Positions 12,084-22,670 of a stretch of 64,000 nucleotides of DNA are shown piece by piece. The translations under genes and the position numbers were made by a program. The notes under the pieces are model-generated. The model did not search any database. It was given only the letters and a program-made list of their open reading frames with translations, and had not been told where the DNA came from. Source of the stretch: Cafeteria roenbergensis (Eukaryota; Sar; Bigyra; Bicosoecida; Cafeteriaceae); the NCBI GenBank assembly GCA_008330645.1, contig VLTN01000032.1, positions 248,001 through 312,000 of the forward strand, written 5' to 3'. How positions within the stretch are numbered: the stretch's first letter is position 1; each line of letters starts with the position of its first letter.

Positions 12084-13076
12084 TCAAGAGGAGAGCAAGT
12101 CGTGATCCTTGGAAAACCCGCCCGCAATGACCTTGTCGAGCCTGGACTTGCGCCGCGCCGCGAACGCGTCAAAGCCCGGGACCGCCATGAGCGCGGCTTG
12201 GGACGCCTCGGGGTTCCCCTGCAACACGAGCTTTGACAAGGCGGTGTCCACCAGCAAGCTGCTTGGCACCGTGTGGCTGGAGATCCTGATGGAGTTGAAC
12301 CCCGCGTCCACGGTCTTCAGCTTGTGCATGCTGGCCCAGGGCACGTCGGAGAGCGTCTCCAACCCGCAGCGGGCCACGAGCAGCTCCGTCAGCTCCGTCA
12401 GCTCCGCCACCTCGGCTCCCAGCGCCAGCCCATCGTTTCCGGTCAGGTCCAGCGACTGCGAGGGGTCGACAGGCGAACGGCTCGACACTTGCACAGCTCG
12501 CGCATCGACAAGGCGGCGTCAGGCAGCGTGCAGCCCGCCGCCTGCCGCCCGCAGGCCCGCTGGTGGCACGCGCCCACCCCAATGCGCGCAAGCCTCGCCA
12601 GAAAGCCCTTAAAGACGGCGCCCGGTGCTGACTGCTCAGGGCCAGAGTCGCTGCAGCCTGCTCACCTGGATGGCCGAGCCGCACGTCACGGCCGGTGGCA
12701 GACTGCGCAGGCCGTTGAAAGCCAGAGCCAAGACCTTGACCGACGGAGGGAGCGTGCCCACGATGGCAATGGCATTGCTGGACGCGTTGAGCTCGGCCAG
12801 GCTGGTGAGCGGGGCAAGCGATGGCAACGCCACGAGGCCGCAGCTCGCGACGGCCAGCTTTCGGAGCCCCGTGAGCTGGTCCAGCCCGCTCAGGTCGATC
12901 CCCGGGTTTCCTGAAAGGTCCAGGACGTGGAGCCTTGCTCCCAGCTCCAAGACCTGCGGCGGAATCGCCTTCAGGCCAGCGCCCTTGAGAGCCAGCGACC
13001 GGGTGGTCCGCGCAGTTCGCACCCGGGAGGCGAGGTGCTCCGCGCTGAGCGCCTCCGAGCTAGCGCAGCACCCCAT
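12084..13076 (-). CDS. LRRC57: LRRC57-like leucine-rich-repeat protein with dual-acylation N-terminus
   Basis: Exons 13076-12666 and 12455-12084 join in phase 0 (210-nt GTGAGC...GCAG intron), giving 260 residues. The splice restores an LRR consensus, IQ|SLDLTGNDGL, which strongly supports the model. The N-terminus MGCCASSEA is a textbook N-myristoylation site (Gly2) with adjacent palmitoylatable cysteines, predicting membrane attachment. About seven short LRRs follow (LHVLDLSGNPGI, LRKLAVASCGL, VKVLALAFNGL and so on). The C-terminal tail, VPGFDAFAARRKSRLDKV, resembles the end of animal LRRC57 (about 239 aa, also starting MGN...), which is a membrane-associated protein of poorly known function. 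Assignment as LRRC57-like rests on architecture, length and tail; orthology is inferred. Confidence 0.85.
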
Positions 13077-13412
13077 GTCGGAGCGGCTGCGTTGCTGGCC
13101 CACGGTGGTGTGCTCCGTCCGTGCCGAGGTGGGGAGGGCGGGGCCTCCGACCCACCGCTGCTTTGCCTTGCACAAACCTAGAACCAACAAGCAGAGCCAC
13201 TCCCTGTCGCGTTTCGCGAGTGCTGCGGATTGCGATTGCGCCCACAGGTCGGGGCACGCCGTGGGAGAAGCGGCGCGGCGGGCGTGTCGAGGGCCTGGGC
13301 TGTCCCTAATTGGCTGGCATGTCTCAAAGCGCAAAGAGCAGCTCGCAAAAACGTCCGCACGCGCATACAATCATACAGTTGGGCATGCCACTCCGCCCGG
13401 TCGCCTTGTCGC
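13077..13412. other. Intergenic, 336 bp
   Basis: This is the upstream region of the LRRC57-like gene and the 3' flank of OvoA. It includes a stretch of somewhat lower GC around 13160-13240. I see no gene or RNA. Confidence 0.5.
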
Positions 13413-16400
13413 TCAGGCGCAGGCCGACTCGGCGGCGGCCGCGGCGGCCGCGGCGCGGGGGGGGGCTTCCGCGCCCTTGCGCAGCGCCACCGCGTCGATC
13501 AGCTCGAGCGTGAAGCGGCGCGCGTCCTGGCAGCGAAGCACGGGCACATCGGCCGCCTCGACGAACTCATAGAGGCCCCGGGAGCCGAGGTGGCGCACGA
13601 TCGAGTCGCGGGTGGTGACCTCCTCGCCGTTCATGTTGAAGCCGCCGAGCCACGAGTTGCGCGGGGTGACGTCGGCGTTCCAGCTGTGGTCCGAGAGCAC
13701 AACGACGACGCCGCCCTCTGCCACGACGCCGGCCTTGCGAAGGCTCTTGAGCGCGTCGAGGGGCTGGGTGACCTGGGTCAGGGCGCCGTCCAGCACCACC
13801 GCGTCGAAGGGCTTGCCCCCGTTGGCCTTGAGCGCGGGCTCCAGCTCCGACACGCAGGTCTCGACGTACACGGCGCGCGAGCGGTCGATGTCGCGGTCCA
13901 CGTTGACGAGCGCAGTGGTGGTCAGGATGCCCTCGGTGAGGCGCTGGTACTCGAGCTGGCCGTGGTGCTGCAGGAGGCGGGCCTGGCGAAGCACTGGCTC
14001 GACGTGGTGGGTGCCAACCACGTTGCTGAAGTGCCTGCAGAGCTGCATCGTCACTCCGCCGGCGCCGCAGTTGAGGTGCAGGACGGAGGCGTCGGCTGCC
14101 GCGGCCGCAGCGGGGGCCTTGGCCTTGGCGTAGAGCGTGGCCACGGCGTCAGCGAGGCGGCGCGGGAAGGTGCTTGCGTCGGCCAGGGTGATGGCGCCGA
14201 GAGCGGAGACTGCCGGCGCGTCGCCGACGACGGCGAGCTTGTCGGCGGCGGTCGCGTACCCGTCGGTGACCTGCTGGCTGATGTCGCCCATGCCCTCCCA
14301 CAGGTTCTTCACGGTGGCCTGCCCGGGGAAGTCCTCCTTGGTGCCGGCGGTGGTGCGGACGTACCGGAAGCCGAGCTGCTGGAAGAAGTGCCTGCGGAAG
14401 GCGTAGCGGCCGAAGTTGGAGCTCTCGTCGCCGGTGGAGACCCAGGACCCGCCGAGCATCATGGTGTGCCAGCCGTCGAAGCAGGGCGTGCTGAAGTCGT
14501 CGTAGAGGTAGTGGATGCTGAAGTCGGGCAGGCCGGCGAAGTGGTCCTCCACGTACTCCCACACGTTGCCGTGGGTGTCGTAGAAGCCGGCGGTGGAGGG
14601 CGGGTAGAGGTGCACGGGGCTGGGGGAGTGGAACTTCATGTTGGTGTTGCCGGGGCACACCGGGTTCATGACCACGTCGAACGCGGCCGGGTCCTCCTGG
14701 TATGCCGGGTGCTCGATGGAGGCGTCGACGGGGGCGGGAGCGCCGAAATCCGGGACCGTGGCGGGCGGGGCCTTGACAGCATCCGCGGTGGCCACCATGC
14801 GCTCGGCGGCCTCCGGGTCAGCGGGGATGCCCGCGCGCTGGCCGGCGAAGCGCTTGCCGGTGAGGGCCTCCGGGAAGGGGCAAGGGTCGTCGCGCATGGC
14901 GTGGAACTCCGCCTCGGTGGGCATGCGCAGCTGCCCGGGGGCCAGGCCCTCGTTGGCCGCCTTCCAGTTGAGGAAGGCGCGGGCCTCGTGGTAGTTCACC
15001 TCAACCGGCCAGTCCCAGGGCATGGGCACAATGTCGAGCTCCACGCGGAGCATGAACTCGGTCCCGGTGCCGGCGCGCGCGTGGCCGTCGTCCTTCTGGT
15101 ACGGCAGCTCGGGCGTTCCGCCGATGAAGTCGGGCATGGCCGCCGTGGCCACCCAGAAGCTGGGGTGCGTCGCGTTGCGGTACGAGGCCCAGCGCCACCC
15201 CTCGTCGTCGCCGCGGGGGCTCACCCACCACTTGCGGTCGCGGTATCCGCCCGCGAGCACGAACGGGAGGAACTCGGCGTTGGTGACCTTGAAGCGGCTG
15301 CCGGCGAAGGCGGGCACGTCCACCACGCGCTTGCCGTACTCGTTGTCCCAGCCGTACTGGGGGAAGTCGCAGGGCTTCCCCAGCACCACGCGGGTGGCGT
15401 CGACGTCCTGGAGCTTGTTCTTCGGCACCTCAGCGGGGGTGGAGGCGCGGAAGGGGCAGTCGCGCCACGTGGCCGGCTTGCGCACGCAGTCGATGGGCAG
15501 CTGGCGGATGAGCACGGACGAGGTCTCGAGGTGGATGCGCTCGTGCTCGAAGCCCATGATGAGGCCCCAGTAGGGAGAGTCCATGGTGATGGGGACCTCC
15601 TTCGGGTCCGGCATGGCGTTGATGACCTCGACCACCGCGGCCTTGACGCGCTGGCGGAAGGCCTCGGACTCGGCCACGGTGGGCCAGGCGTAGTCGTCGT
15701 CCTGCATGTCGTCCATGTCGTCCCAAGACATCTCGTCCACGCCCGTCTCGAACATCTTCTGGTAGTACGGGTCGATGTCGTCTGCGATCGGGCAGCAGCA
15801 GCCAGCAGCCAGCAGCCAGCGTGGCGGCGCAAACGACGCATTGGCATGCCCGCGCGCGCTCAGGCGGCGCGGCAGGGCACTCCCCCGTCTAGGGCGGTGA
15901 GCTACTTGGGCAACGCCGACGGCGCAGCCCGGCGCGTGCCTCACCGATCACGCCAGCGAGCGCCAGCTTGTTCGCGTACACGCTGCAAGTGTGCGCGAAG
16001 TAGAAGCTGTTCGGCCAAGCAGGGACACGGGGAGCGCAAAACGGGCGGGGGTTGCGGGGGCGGGGGGGGGGGGGGCGTGGGCCGCGGTCGCTTGCCTTGC
16101 CCGCGAGGATTGCGGTTGCGGAAGCGGGCGGGGAGCGGCCTGTCCCTCACATCAGGGGGCGGCGCAGGACGTCCGGCTTCATGTAGAAGACCGAGTCGTT
16201 CTTCAGCAGCGCAAAGAGAGACGAGTTGAGGTCGTAGGAGTTGAGGAAGTACGCCAGGATGTCCGCCTTGGTGGACGTGTTCAGGTTGGGCGCAGGCAGC
16301 GAGTCCAGCACCAGCTCTGCGCGGCGAGATGGGGCACGGACGTGAGGACAACTCGCGGTGGCTGGCTGGGCGGCAGCGCCACGGGACTGTCCATGGCTTG

Positions 16401-16974
16401 GCTGGACCGGGTGTGACTGGGCTCCGATGCGCGCGCGCCAACATCCCGGGCTGGCGCGACACTCGTCTTGCAGACTGGCAACGAGCAGGCCCATCGATCG
16501 GCAGACGGCGCGCGCAGGCTGCAGGCCGAAGATACAACGGCCGCGCGAGTGCGAGAGCCCCTTGCGCGCGCGCGCAGCAGCAGAGGGGACGGACCGCGGG
16601 CCCAGATTCGCCCCGCTTCGGCGCGAGCGGGCGTGGAATGACTGCCACGTCCCCGCGTCAGGCACGTAATTGCAGCTTGGCTGCCACGCGCTCGCTGCCA
16701 CGCTCGCGCCGCCCCGAGACCGCCGCTGTGCCCGGGCTGTGCCCCGGGGCGCGCCAGACGCAGACCGCCGCGCGCACCAGCTGTGTTGGGCTCGCGCGGG
16801 GCGGCTGCCGGACGGAGTGGGCTCACTGTCATCGTCGATGTTGAAGGACTTGGTGGTGAGGCCGCGCCTCTCGGCGCCCAGACCAGCGCGCTTGTTGGAC
16901 GACGCCGTGTACGACCGCCCCATGGACGAGCCGTCCTCGACGCGAACTCGCGTCCTGTCAACAGTCGCTGCCAT
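13413..16974 (-). CDS. ovoA: 5-histidylcysteine sulfoxide synthase / ovothiol methyltransferase (OvoA)
   Basis: Exons 16974-16827, 16316-16151, 16006-15945 and 15781-13413 give a 914-residue protein. The introns are in phases 1, 2 and 1, and each junction rebuilds family sequence (for example PLI|FYFAHT, GVI|DDIDPYYQ). OvoA couples cysteine to the 5 position of histidine with O2 at a non-haem iron, then methylates the product to ovothiol A. The DinB-like N-domain supplies the probable iron triad: His110 in FYFAHT plus His205 and His209 in EHERIHLE (HX3HXE). The sulfatase-modifying/FGE-like domain runs to about residue 620. The C-terminal SAM methyltransferase domain starts with motif I VLHLNCGAGG. 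The methyltransferase domain and length favour OvoA over EgtB or SenA. Ovothiol is a redox-active thiol known from algae and marine animals. It is transcribed away from TOP3A across a 425-bp spacer. Confidence 0.95.
16056..16076. repeat. Poly-G/C tract in OvoA intron 2
   Basis: A nearly uninterrupted run of G on the plus strand lies inside the 144-nt second intron of OvoA (16007-16150). In the transcript it is poly-C, so it doubles as part of the pyrimidine-rich region before the 3' splice site. Such runs are length-unstable and prone to sequencing error. Confidence 0.8.
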
Positions 16975-17399
16975 GGCGGTGCTCAAGCAGATCCGAGTGA
17001 GGCTTGGGTGACGCGTCAGCGCGGCGACCTGATGTCTGGAACCCTAACTCGCGGCAGAGGTTGACGTACATCATCGCGATGCGGGACGGGGGCCTGGGCA
17101 GCGGCCCCGAGCCCGCCAGGGCGTCGCGGCGCGCCGCAACACGCGAGCAAAGCAAAGCCGAGCCAGCCCCCGATGGGCACGCCCGGGGCAGCGGGGCCGG
17201 GCCATGGGCCCGCTCGGCGAGGCGCGCAAACACTTGCTCGGGCGATCTCGCTGCTCTGCCTCAATCCTCCGCGCGGGCAAATACCCCGCGCCGTTGCTGC
17301 AGGAAGCGGCCGAGGGAGGGGCGTGGCCAGCGCACGCGGCCGGCGGTGCGCAGCGCTGGCCGCACACAGGGCGCGCCTCCGCGCCAAGGCCCGGCTGCC
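16975..17399. promoter_or_regulatory. Divergent promoter region OvoA / TOP3A (425 bp)
   Basis: The ATGs of two head-to-head genes flank this spacer, so both promoters must lie here or in short 5' leaders. No TATA box or recognisable operator is evident. The assignment rests on gene orientation only. Confidence 0.5.
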
Positions 17400-20258
17400 A
17401 TGCCCACGCGGGTGCTCAACGTGGCCGAGAAGAACTCTGTAGCAAAGGCGATTGTGGAGCAGCTAAGTCCGAGTCGCCGGCCCGACAAGAGGGTGCGCAC
17501 GAGCCGACCTGCACCGTAGTCGAAGAGCATTGCTGCTTTTGGCAATGCGGCTCGCGAGGCCGCGCTCGGCGCCCTCAGCAGCGCTGTGCGCCTCTCGCCT
17601 GCAAGGTGTTGCCCGCAGGTCAACGGGGACTACAAGTACTGCCCCATCTACTACTTCCGCTGCTCCTTGGCCGCACTGGGAGGGGACTGCGACATGGCCA
17701 TGACGTCTGTGTCCGGGCACCTGATGGAGATTAACTTCCCAGCGCACTTCAGGTGCGCGCAGGGCGCAGACTTGCAGAGTTCGAACCTCGCGCTACGGCA
17801 GGGCTGCTGCACCCGCGACGCAGACTGGCCCCGCCGCCTCCACTGTCATGCTGGGCCTAAGAGTGTCGCGTCTGTTCCCGTCCTGTGGCTCCGCTCGCCC
17901 CACCGCAGGAATTGGGCCGCCATGGACCCGGGCGACCTCTTTGCCGCGCCCATCCAGGCCACGGTCTCGACGCGCTTGAAGCCACTGCAGCGGCAGCTCA
18001 GGCGCCTGGCTCGCGATGCGGACGTGCTGGTTCTGTGGACGGACTGCGACCGCGAGGGCGAGGCCATCGCCTGCGAGGTCCGAGACGTGTGCCGCTCCGC
18101 CAAGCGGGGCCTCCAGGTTCTGCGAGCCCGCTTCTCGGCCATCACAGGGGGCGCGATCCGAGCCGCTGTGATGCCGGGTGCTCTGGTTCCCCCGGACCAG
18201 CTGCAGGCCGACGCCGTCATGGCCCGGCAGGTGCTGGACCTCCGCATCGGCGCCACGTTCACCCGCTTCCTCACGCTGCTGATGCGGCGGGCTCTGCCTG
18301 GGCACTTTGGCCGGACGGAGAGGGGCGGGGGCGGCGCCAGCACCCTGGTTTCGTACGGCCCGTGCCAGTTCCCCACCCTCGGCTTCATCGTCGACCGCTA
18401 CCTGCAGCGGGCAATGTTCCGGCCCGAGCCGTTCTGGGCAATCACCTTGCATGTGTCCCCGGCCGCTCCGGCGGGCCACGGTCCAGGCGCCGCTGCGGCT
18501 GCGGCTGCGGGCGCTGCTGCCACAGGATCTGCCCCGGCAGGGGCGGCGGGCAGCGAGGAGGCGTCGCTGACGTGGTGCAGGGGCAGGACCTTCGACAAGA
18601 TGACGGCGCTGTGCTTGGCCGACGAGGCCGCGGACGCGGTGCAGAGCGGAAGGTGCACTGTTGAGGCCGTCGACCGGCGCGTGCAGACGAAGCGGAAGCC
18701 GCTCCCTCTCACTACAGTGGAGCTGCAGAAGCGAGCGGCGCGGTGGCTGCGCCTGAGCGCTTCTGCGACCGCATCGGCTGCGGAGGCGCTGTACCAGAAG
18801 GGGATCATATCGTATCCACGCACAGAAACGGACTCCTTCCCTGCTGACTTTGCGTTCGTCGACCACCTCCGCGACCACGAGGGCCACCTCCAGTGGGGCC
18901 CGTTCACGTCGAGGCTTGTTCGGGGAGAGTTCCGCCCCCCCCGCTGCGGCAAGCACATGGACAACGCCCACTCCCCGATTTACCCCACCAAGTGCAAGCT
19001 GCCCTCCGAAATCGAGGACGCGACCCAACGCAAGGTGTACGAGCTGGTGTGCCGGCACTTTGTCGCCTGCTGCGCGCAGGACGCCACAGGCGACCTGCGC
19101 ACCGTGCGGGTGCGGGCGGGGTCGGAGTCGTTTCGAGGGTCAGGCCTCGTTGTGACGGATCGTGGATACCTTGACGTCTACCCGTGGGAACGGTGGTCGA
19201 GCCGCTCGCTCCCAGACCTGGGGCCCCCAGGCACGACGCTGGGCTCGGAGCGCGCCAAGGTCGGCGTGAGCGGCGGCGAAACAACGGCGCCTGAGCTCCT
19301 CACGGAGTCGGACCTAATCGCCACGATGGACAAGGAGGGCATCGGCACGGATGCCACCATTGCAGAGCACATCAAGACCATTGTGGCGCGCAGCTACGCC
19401 GTCCAGACGGCAGGATCCCCGGCTCGGTTCGCGCCAACCACCCTTGGGACCGCGCTTGTTTGGGGCTTCGCTAGGCTGCGGGTGCCCATGTACAGGCCGT
19501 TCCTCCGACGCAACATGGAGGCAGACCTCGAGGAGGTGTGTCGTGGAAGCAAGACCAAAGACGCCATCGTGGAGGCATGCATTGCCGAAATGCAACCGCT
19601 CTACACGCAGATCAAAGGAGCCAAGGACACGCTGGTGGGCGCGGTCCGCACGTTTTTGGAAGGGGGAGGGGCTGGCGCGGTGAAGGAGATCGAGAACTTT
19701 GCCAGGCGAGAGGCTCGTCGGAGGGACGGAGAGAGGGCGGATGGAGGGTCAGGCGGAGGGGGCGGAGGCGGAGGGGACGGAGGCGGAGGCGGAGGAGGCG
19801 GAGGCGGAGGCGCAGGCGGAGGAGGCGGAGGCGGAGGCGGAGGCGGAGGAGGTGGCTCAGCTGCAGCCGCTGCATCCCCTGCAGGAACGCCGTCGCAGAT
19901 CCAAAGCAGGGACCTGTCCTCCTTCGCTGGACGCCTCCTTCGCGATGACGGAGGCCCGTCAAAGAGGCCTCGTCAGGCGCCCCCCGTGGCGGCTCTTGCA
20001 AGCGCTGCTTCTGGGCCCTCGGCCGTGTCTTTGGTCCGGCAGGCAGCTGGTGGCGCCTCCGCAACGCCTCGCTCGGGCCACGACACGGCTTCGGGGGGCA
20101 CTCCCAAGCCCAAGACTGTTCGCCGCTGCGGCATCTGCCGCCAGCCTGGGCACACGAGGCGCAATTGCCCCCACAAAACAGGCGGCGGGGTAGTGGCGCC
20201 AGCAGGACCGAGTGCATCCAGCGCTGCGCCAGCCTTTGGCGACGAGGACTTCGTGTAG
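17400..20258 (+). CDS. TOP3A: DNA topoisomerase III alpha (type IA)
   Basis: Exons 17400-17492, 17619-17752 and 17909-20258 give 858 residues. Donors are GTGCGC, acceptors CCGCAG, phases 0 and 2. TOP3A passes single strands and dissolves double Holliday junctions with a RecQ helicase and RMI1. The TOPRIM domain begins at VLNVAEKNSVAK and holds WTDCDREGE (about residue 120). LDLRIGATFTRF and YGPCQFPTLGF follow. The catalytic tyrosine is Tyr378 in ISYPRTET. LLTESDLIATMDKEGIGTDAT matches TOP3A better than TOP3B. The C-terminus departs from animal TOP3A: a low-complexity Gly/Asp tract is followed by one CCHC zinc knuckle (RRCGICRQPGHTRRNCPHK), and no GRF zinc finger is present. A RECQL4 helicase gene lies 25 kb downstream. 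Confidence 0.95.
19741..19856 (+). repeat. (GGAGGC)n hexanucleotide tract in TOP3A
   Basis: Imperfect GGAGGC repeats inside the last TOP3A exon encode a poly-glycine linker with rare Asp and Ala, between the topoisomerase core and the zinc knuckle. The tract remains in frame. It is likely length-polymorphic. Confidence 0.85.
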
Positions 20259-20578
20259 CTGTGCCGTGGCTGCGCGCAGTTGATTGATGAGCTGTGTATG
20301 CGTGGATATGTATTTGTGCGCTGCTCAGTGAGACGACCGCTGCGTGACTTCCAAGCTTGGGACCAGCGGCGCCAAGGTTGCGCGGGGGGTTCTCGGCACC
20401 ATTGGGGGAGCGACGGAGCTGTGCGCGGGGGGGAAGAAGGGTCGAGTTCCCTCCCTCCCACATGGGGGCTCTGCCGAATGTTGGAGAGAAACGCAACATC
20501 CGCTGCGCGCCTCCTGCGTGACCCCGCGCGTGGCACCCTGTGCGAGCAGGTTGGCTGCGGCGGAAGCGCGTGTTTGCC
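20259..20578. other. Intergenic, 320 bp (TOP3A 3' flank, PCIF1 5' flank)
   Basis: Just after the TOP3A stop is a T/G-rich stretch (about 20290-20325, with TGTATG and TATGTATTTGTG) that could act in 3'-end formation. The rest should hold the PCIF1 promoter. No gene is seen. Confidence 0.45.
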
Positions 20579-22573
20579 ATGAGCGCTGCTTTGTGGGATC
20601 GCGAGCACGGCCGAAGTGCTGCCGGACTGGCCAGCTGTGGGCTGCCCTGCACAAGTGATGTAAGGGCCGCCCAAGCCACAGACCTCGGCATCGAGCTCGC
20701 CAGGGCCAGGGCCATCGCTGGACTCCGAACCGCGGCCAAGGAGCTCGTGGCCGCGGCCAAGCCAGGCGCGCGGCTGCCGGCAGGGGCGTTTGACAAGTGG
20801 CTCTTCACTGCTTTGCTTGCCGAAGCTACCTCAGACAGTGTGCGCAAGTCAACCAAAACGATGAGGCGCCGCGCGCGGGCGGCCACTGCCAAGGGCGGGG
20901 CAGCTGCCAACGGGCGGGAGGTGGACGCGGACCCTGTGATCCCCCGAACCGTGCGGCCTCGCACGGACAACGGGGACCTCAAAGCCGTGATTTCCGCGCT
21001 GGGCATCGACGAGGCGCGCTCCGGCACAATCGTGAGCGACCTGTGCCGGGCTGCTGCCCGAGCTGCAGACGCTGTCGACAAGGCGAACCGCACTGGCCCC
21101 CTTGTCTCCGCGCCAAACGCCGGCGCTGGCGGACTGCGCATCGAGTGGGAGGGATCGTCGCGCGATGAGGACGGCAAGCCTGCCGTGCTCTGCGTGGTGC
21201 CCGCGTTGTGCCCGGACGCGGCCATTGCGGCTGCCAAGGCGGAGGCTGCGGCTGAGGAGGCCATCGCCGCGGCCCGGGAGGCGCTGTTGGCAGCCGCGGA
21301 GGGCCAGGACGACGACGGTGATGGTGACGATGATGGTGACGACGATGAGGGAGACGACGATGCCGGTGACGACGAGGAGGAAGAGGAGGAGGAAGAGGAG
21401 GAGGAAGGGCACGAGGGAGGTGAGGCTGCTGGGAGAAGTAGCGCGGACGAGGACGAGGACGAGGCCGAGGAAGACAGCGACGGTGGCTCTGACAGCGCGG
21501 GCGGCGCTGCGGCGAAGAGCGCGATCGACGGGTTCTACTGCGCTCGCACGGCTAAGCCAGTGTCTGCGGCCGCCGCGGCTGCATCTGCCGCGTCCGAGCG
21601 CAAGGCCAAGGCCGAGCGCGGGGCCGAGGCCGCTCGCCGGGCTGTCGAGGACGCCACTGCCGGCCTCCCCTCCCCGTGGATGCTGGACCCCAGCGACGGA
21701 GCCGGCGCCATCTCGCCCTGCGTGCTGGCGCCCCCCGCCGCGGTTGCGCTCAGCGTCTGCCGTGGCAAGACGCGCCTCCGGCTCAACCCGGCCCACTACC
21801 GCAAGCTCGGCGAACTCTACGCGCGCGGGCCCGGGCGCATGCACCCCTGGAAGTTCCACGAGCGGCTCTTTCTCGTGCTCCTGCGCTACCACGGCGAGCA
21901 AGGCGGCGGCGGCTTCCAGGCCGCGGCGCACGGCGAGGTGTTCGACGCGCTCCGCGACCACTGCGGCGCCGACATGGAGTGCTTCGCCTCGCCGCTCAAC
22001 TGCAGGTTCGCGCCCTTCTGCAGCGCCTACCCCGACACGGATCTGTGGTTCGGCGGCGCGGGGTCCTTCTTCTCTCTGGACGCCGGCGCGGGCGGGGGCA
22101 GCTTCGAGGCCAACCCGCCGTTCGTCCCTGCGGTGCTGAACCGGATGCAGGAGTCCATGGAGACCGCCCTGGTTCGGTGCGAGGAGCCCTTGTCGTTCGC
22201 AGTGATCATTCCCGCGTGGGACGGCACCACCGGCTGGCGGGGCCTCGCCGAGTCCCCGCACCTGCGTGCGTCGTTCACGCTGGCCCAGCGCGAGCATGGC
22301 TACCTGGAGGGCTCGCAGCATTGGCGGCGCACGTCGTTCAGGGTCTCGACCTGCGACACAACCGTGTTCATCCTGCAGAACGACGCTGGCGCGGAGCGAT
22401 GGGCCTTCAGCAAGGACGCAGAGGCGTCTGTTCGCGCTGCGTTTGCGTCGCGCCACACAACGCTGGCAGCCAAGCGCGAGGCCAAGGCCGCCAGGCGCGC
22501 CGCCAAGCGGCCCCGGGACGAGGAGGCCGGGGGCGCCGCAGCGGCCCCACCCCGCCGGCGCGCGCTCGCCTGA
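20579..22573 (+). CDS. PCIF1: Cap-specific adenosine N6-methyltransferase (PCIF1/CAPAM)
   Basis: A single exon encodes 664 residues; the ATG at 20579 is the first true ATG (the open frame extends upstream only through non-ATG codons). PCIF1 methylates N6 of 2'-O-methyladenosine next to the mRNA cap. The C-terminal half carries the family core: HPWKFHERLFLVLLRY, FASPLNCRFAPFCSAYPDTD, GSFEANPPF with the catalytic NPPF at about 512-515 (553-556 in human), EPLSFAVIIPAW, GSQH and TTVFILQND. The N-terminal WW domain, which binds the RNA polymerase II CTD in animals, is absent. Its place is taken by an alanine-rich helical region and a long Asp/Glu tract (about residues 243-310). A basic KRP-type C-terminus could be a nuclear signal. 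The stop lies 97 bp before the next gene's ATG on the same strand. Confidence 0.93.
   Translation: MSAALWDREHGRSAAGLASCGLPCTSDVRAAQATDLGIELARARAIAGLRTAAKELVAAAKPGARLPAGAFDKWLFTALLAEATSDSVRKSTKTMRRRARAATAKGGAAANGREVDADPVIPRTVRPRTDNGDLKAVISALGIDEARSGTIVSDLCRAAARAADAVDKANRTGPLVSAPNAGAGGLRIEWEGSSRDEDGKPAVLCVVPALCPDAAIAAAKAEAAAEEAIAAAREALLAAAEGQDDDGDGDDDGDDDEGDDDAGDDEEEEEEEEEEEGHEGGEAAGRSSADEDEDEAEEDSDGGSDSAGGAAAKSAIDGFYCARTAKPVSAAAAAASAASERKAKAERGAEAARRAVEDATAGLPSPWMLDPSDGAGAISPCVLAPPAAVALSVCRGKTRLRLNPAHYRKLGELYARGPGRMHPWKFHERLFLVLLRYHGEQGGGGFQAAAHGEVFDALRDHCGADMECFASPLNCRFAPFCSAYPDTDLWFGGAGSFFSLDAGAGGGSFEANPPFVPAVLNRMQESMETALVRCEEPLSFAVIIPAWDGTTGWRGLAESPHLRASFTLAQREHGYLEGSQHWRRTSFRVSTCDTTVFILQNDAGAERWAFSKDAEASVRAAFASRHTTLAAKREAKAARRAAKRPRDEEAGGAAAAPPRRRALA
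21307..21475 (+). repeat. GAC/GAG-rich tract coding an acidic stretch in PCIF1
   Basis: Imperfect trinucleotide repeats encode alternating Asp/Gly and then Glu runs, giving a strongly acidic disordered linker before the methyltransferase core. Confidence 0.8.
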
Positions 22574-22670
22574 TTTGCTGTCGCAACGTTTGAGTCAGCT
22601 CTGCCAAGCCGCGCAAAACAAGCCGAGCCTCGCCCGCCCGCACCTCGTACACGCACCCGCAAACGTCACC

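Noticed and set aside
13230-16229. 999-codon open frame on the plus strand opposite OvoA
   Set aside because: Antisense shadow; His/Val/Gly-rich composition and no domain, while OvoA on the other strand is unmistakable.
17770-17800. tRNA-like TTCGAAC T-loop motif
   Set aside because: It lies in TOP3A intron 2. The flanking bases form at most three pairs, and no acceptor, D or anticodon arms can be drawn.
20540-20578. Earlier start for PCIF1
   Set aside because: The codon at 20540 is GTG, not ATG. The first in-frame ATG is 20579.
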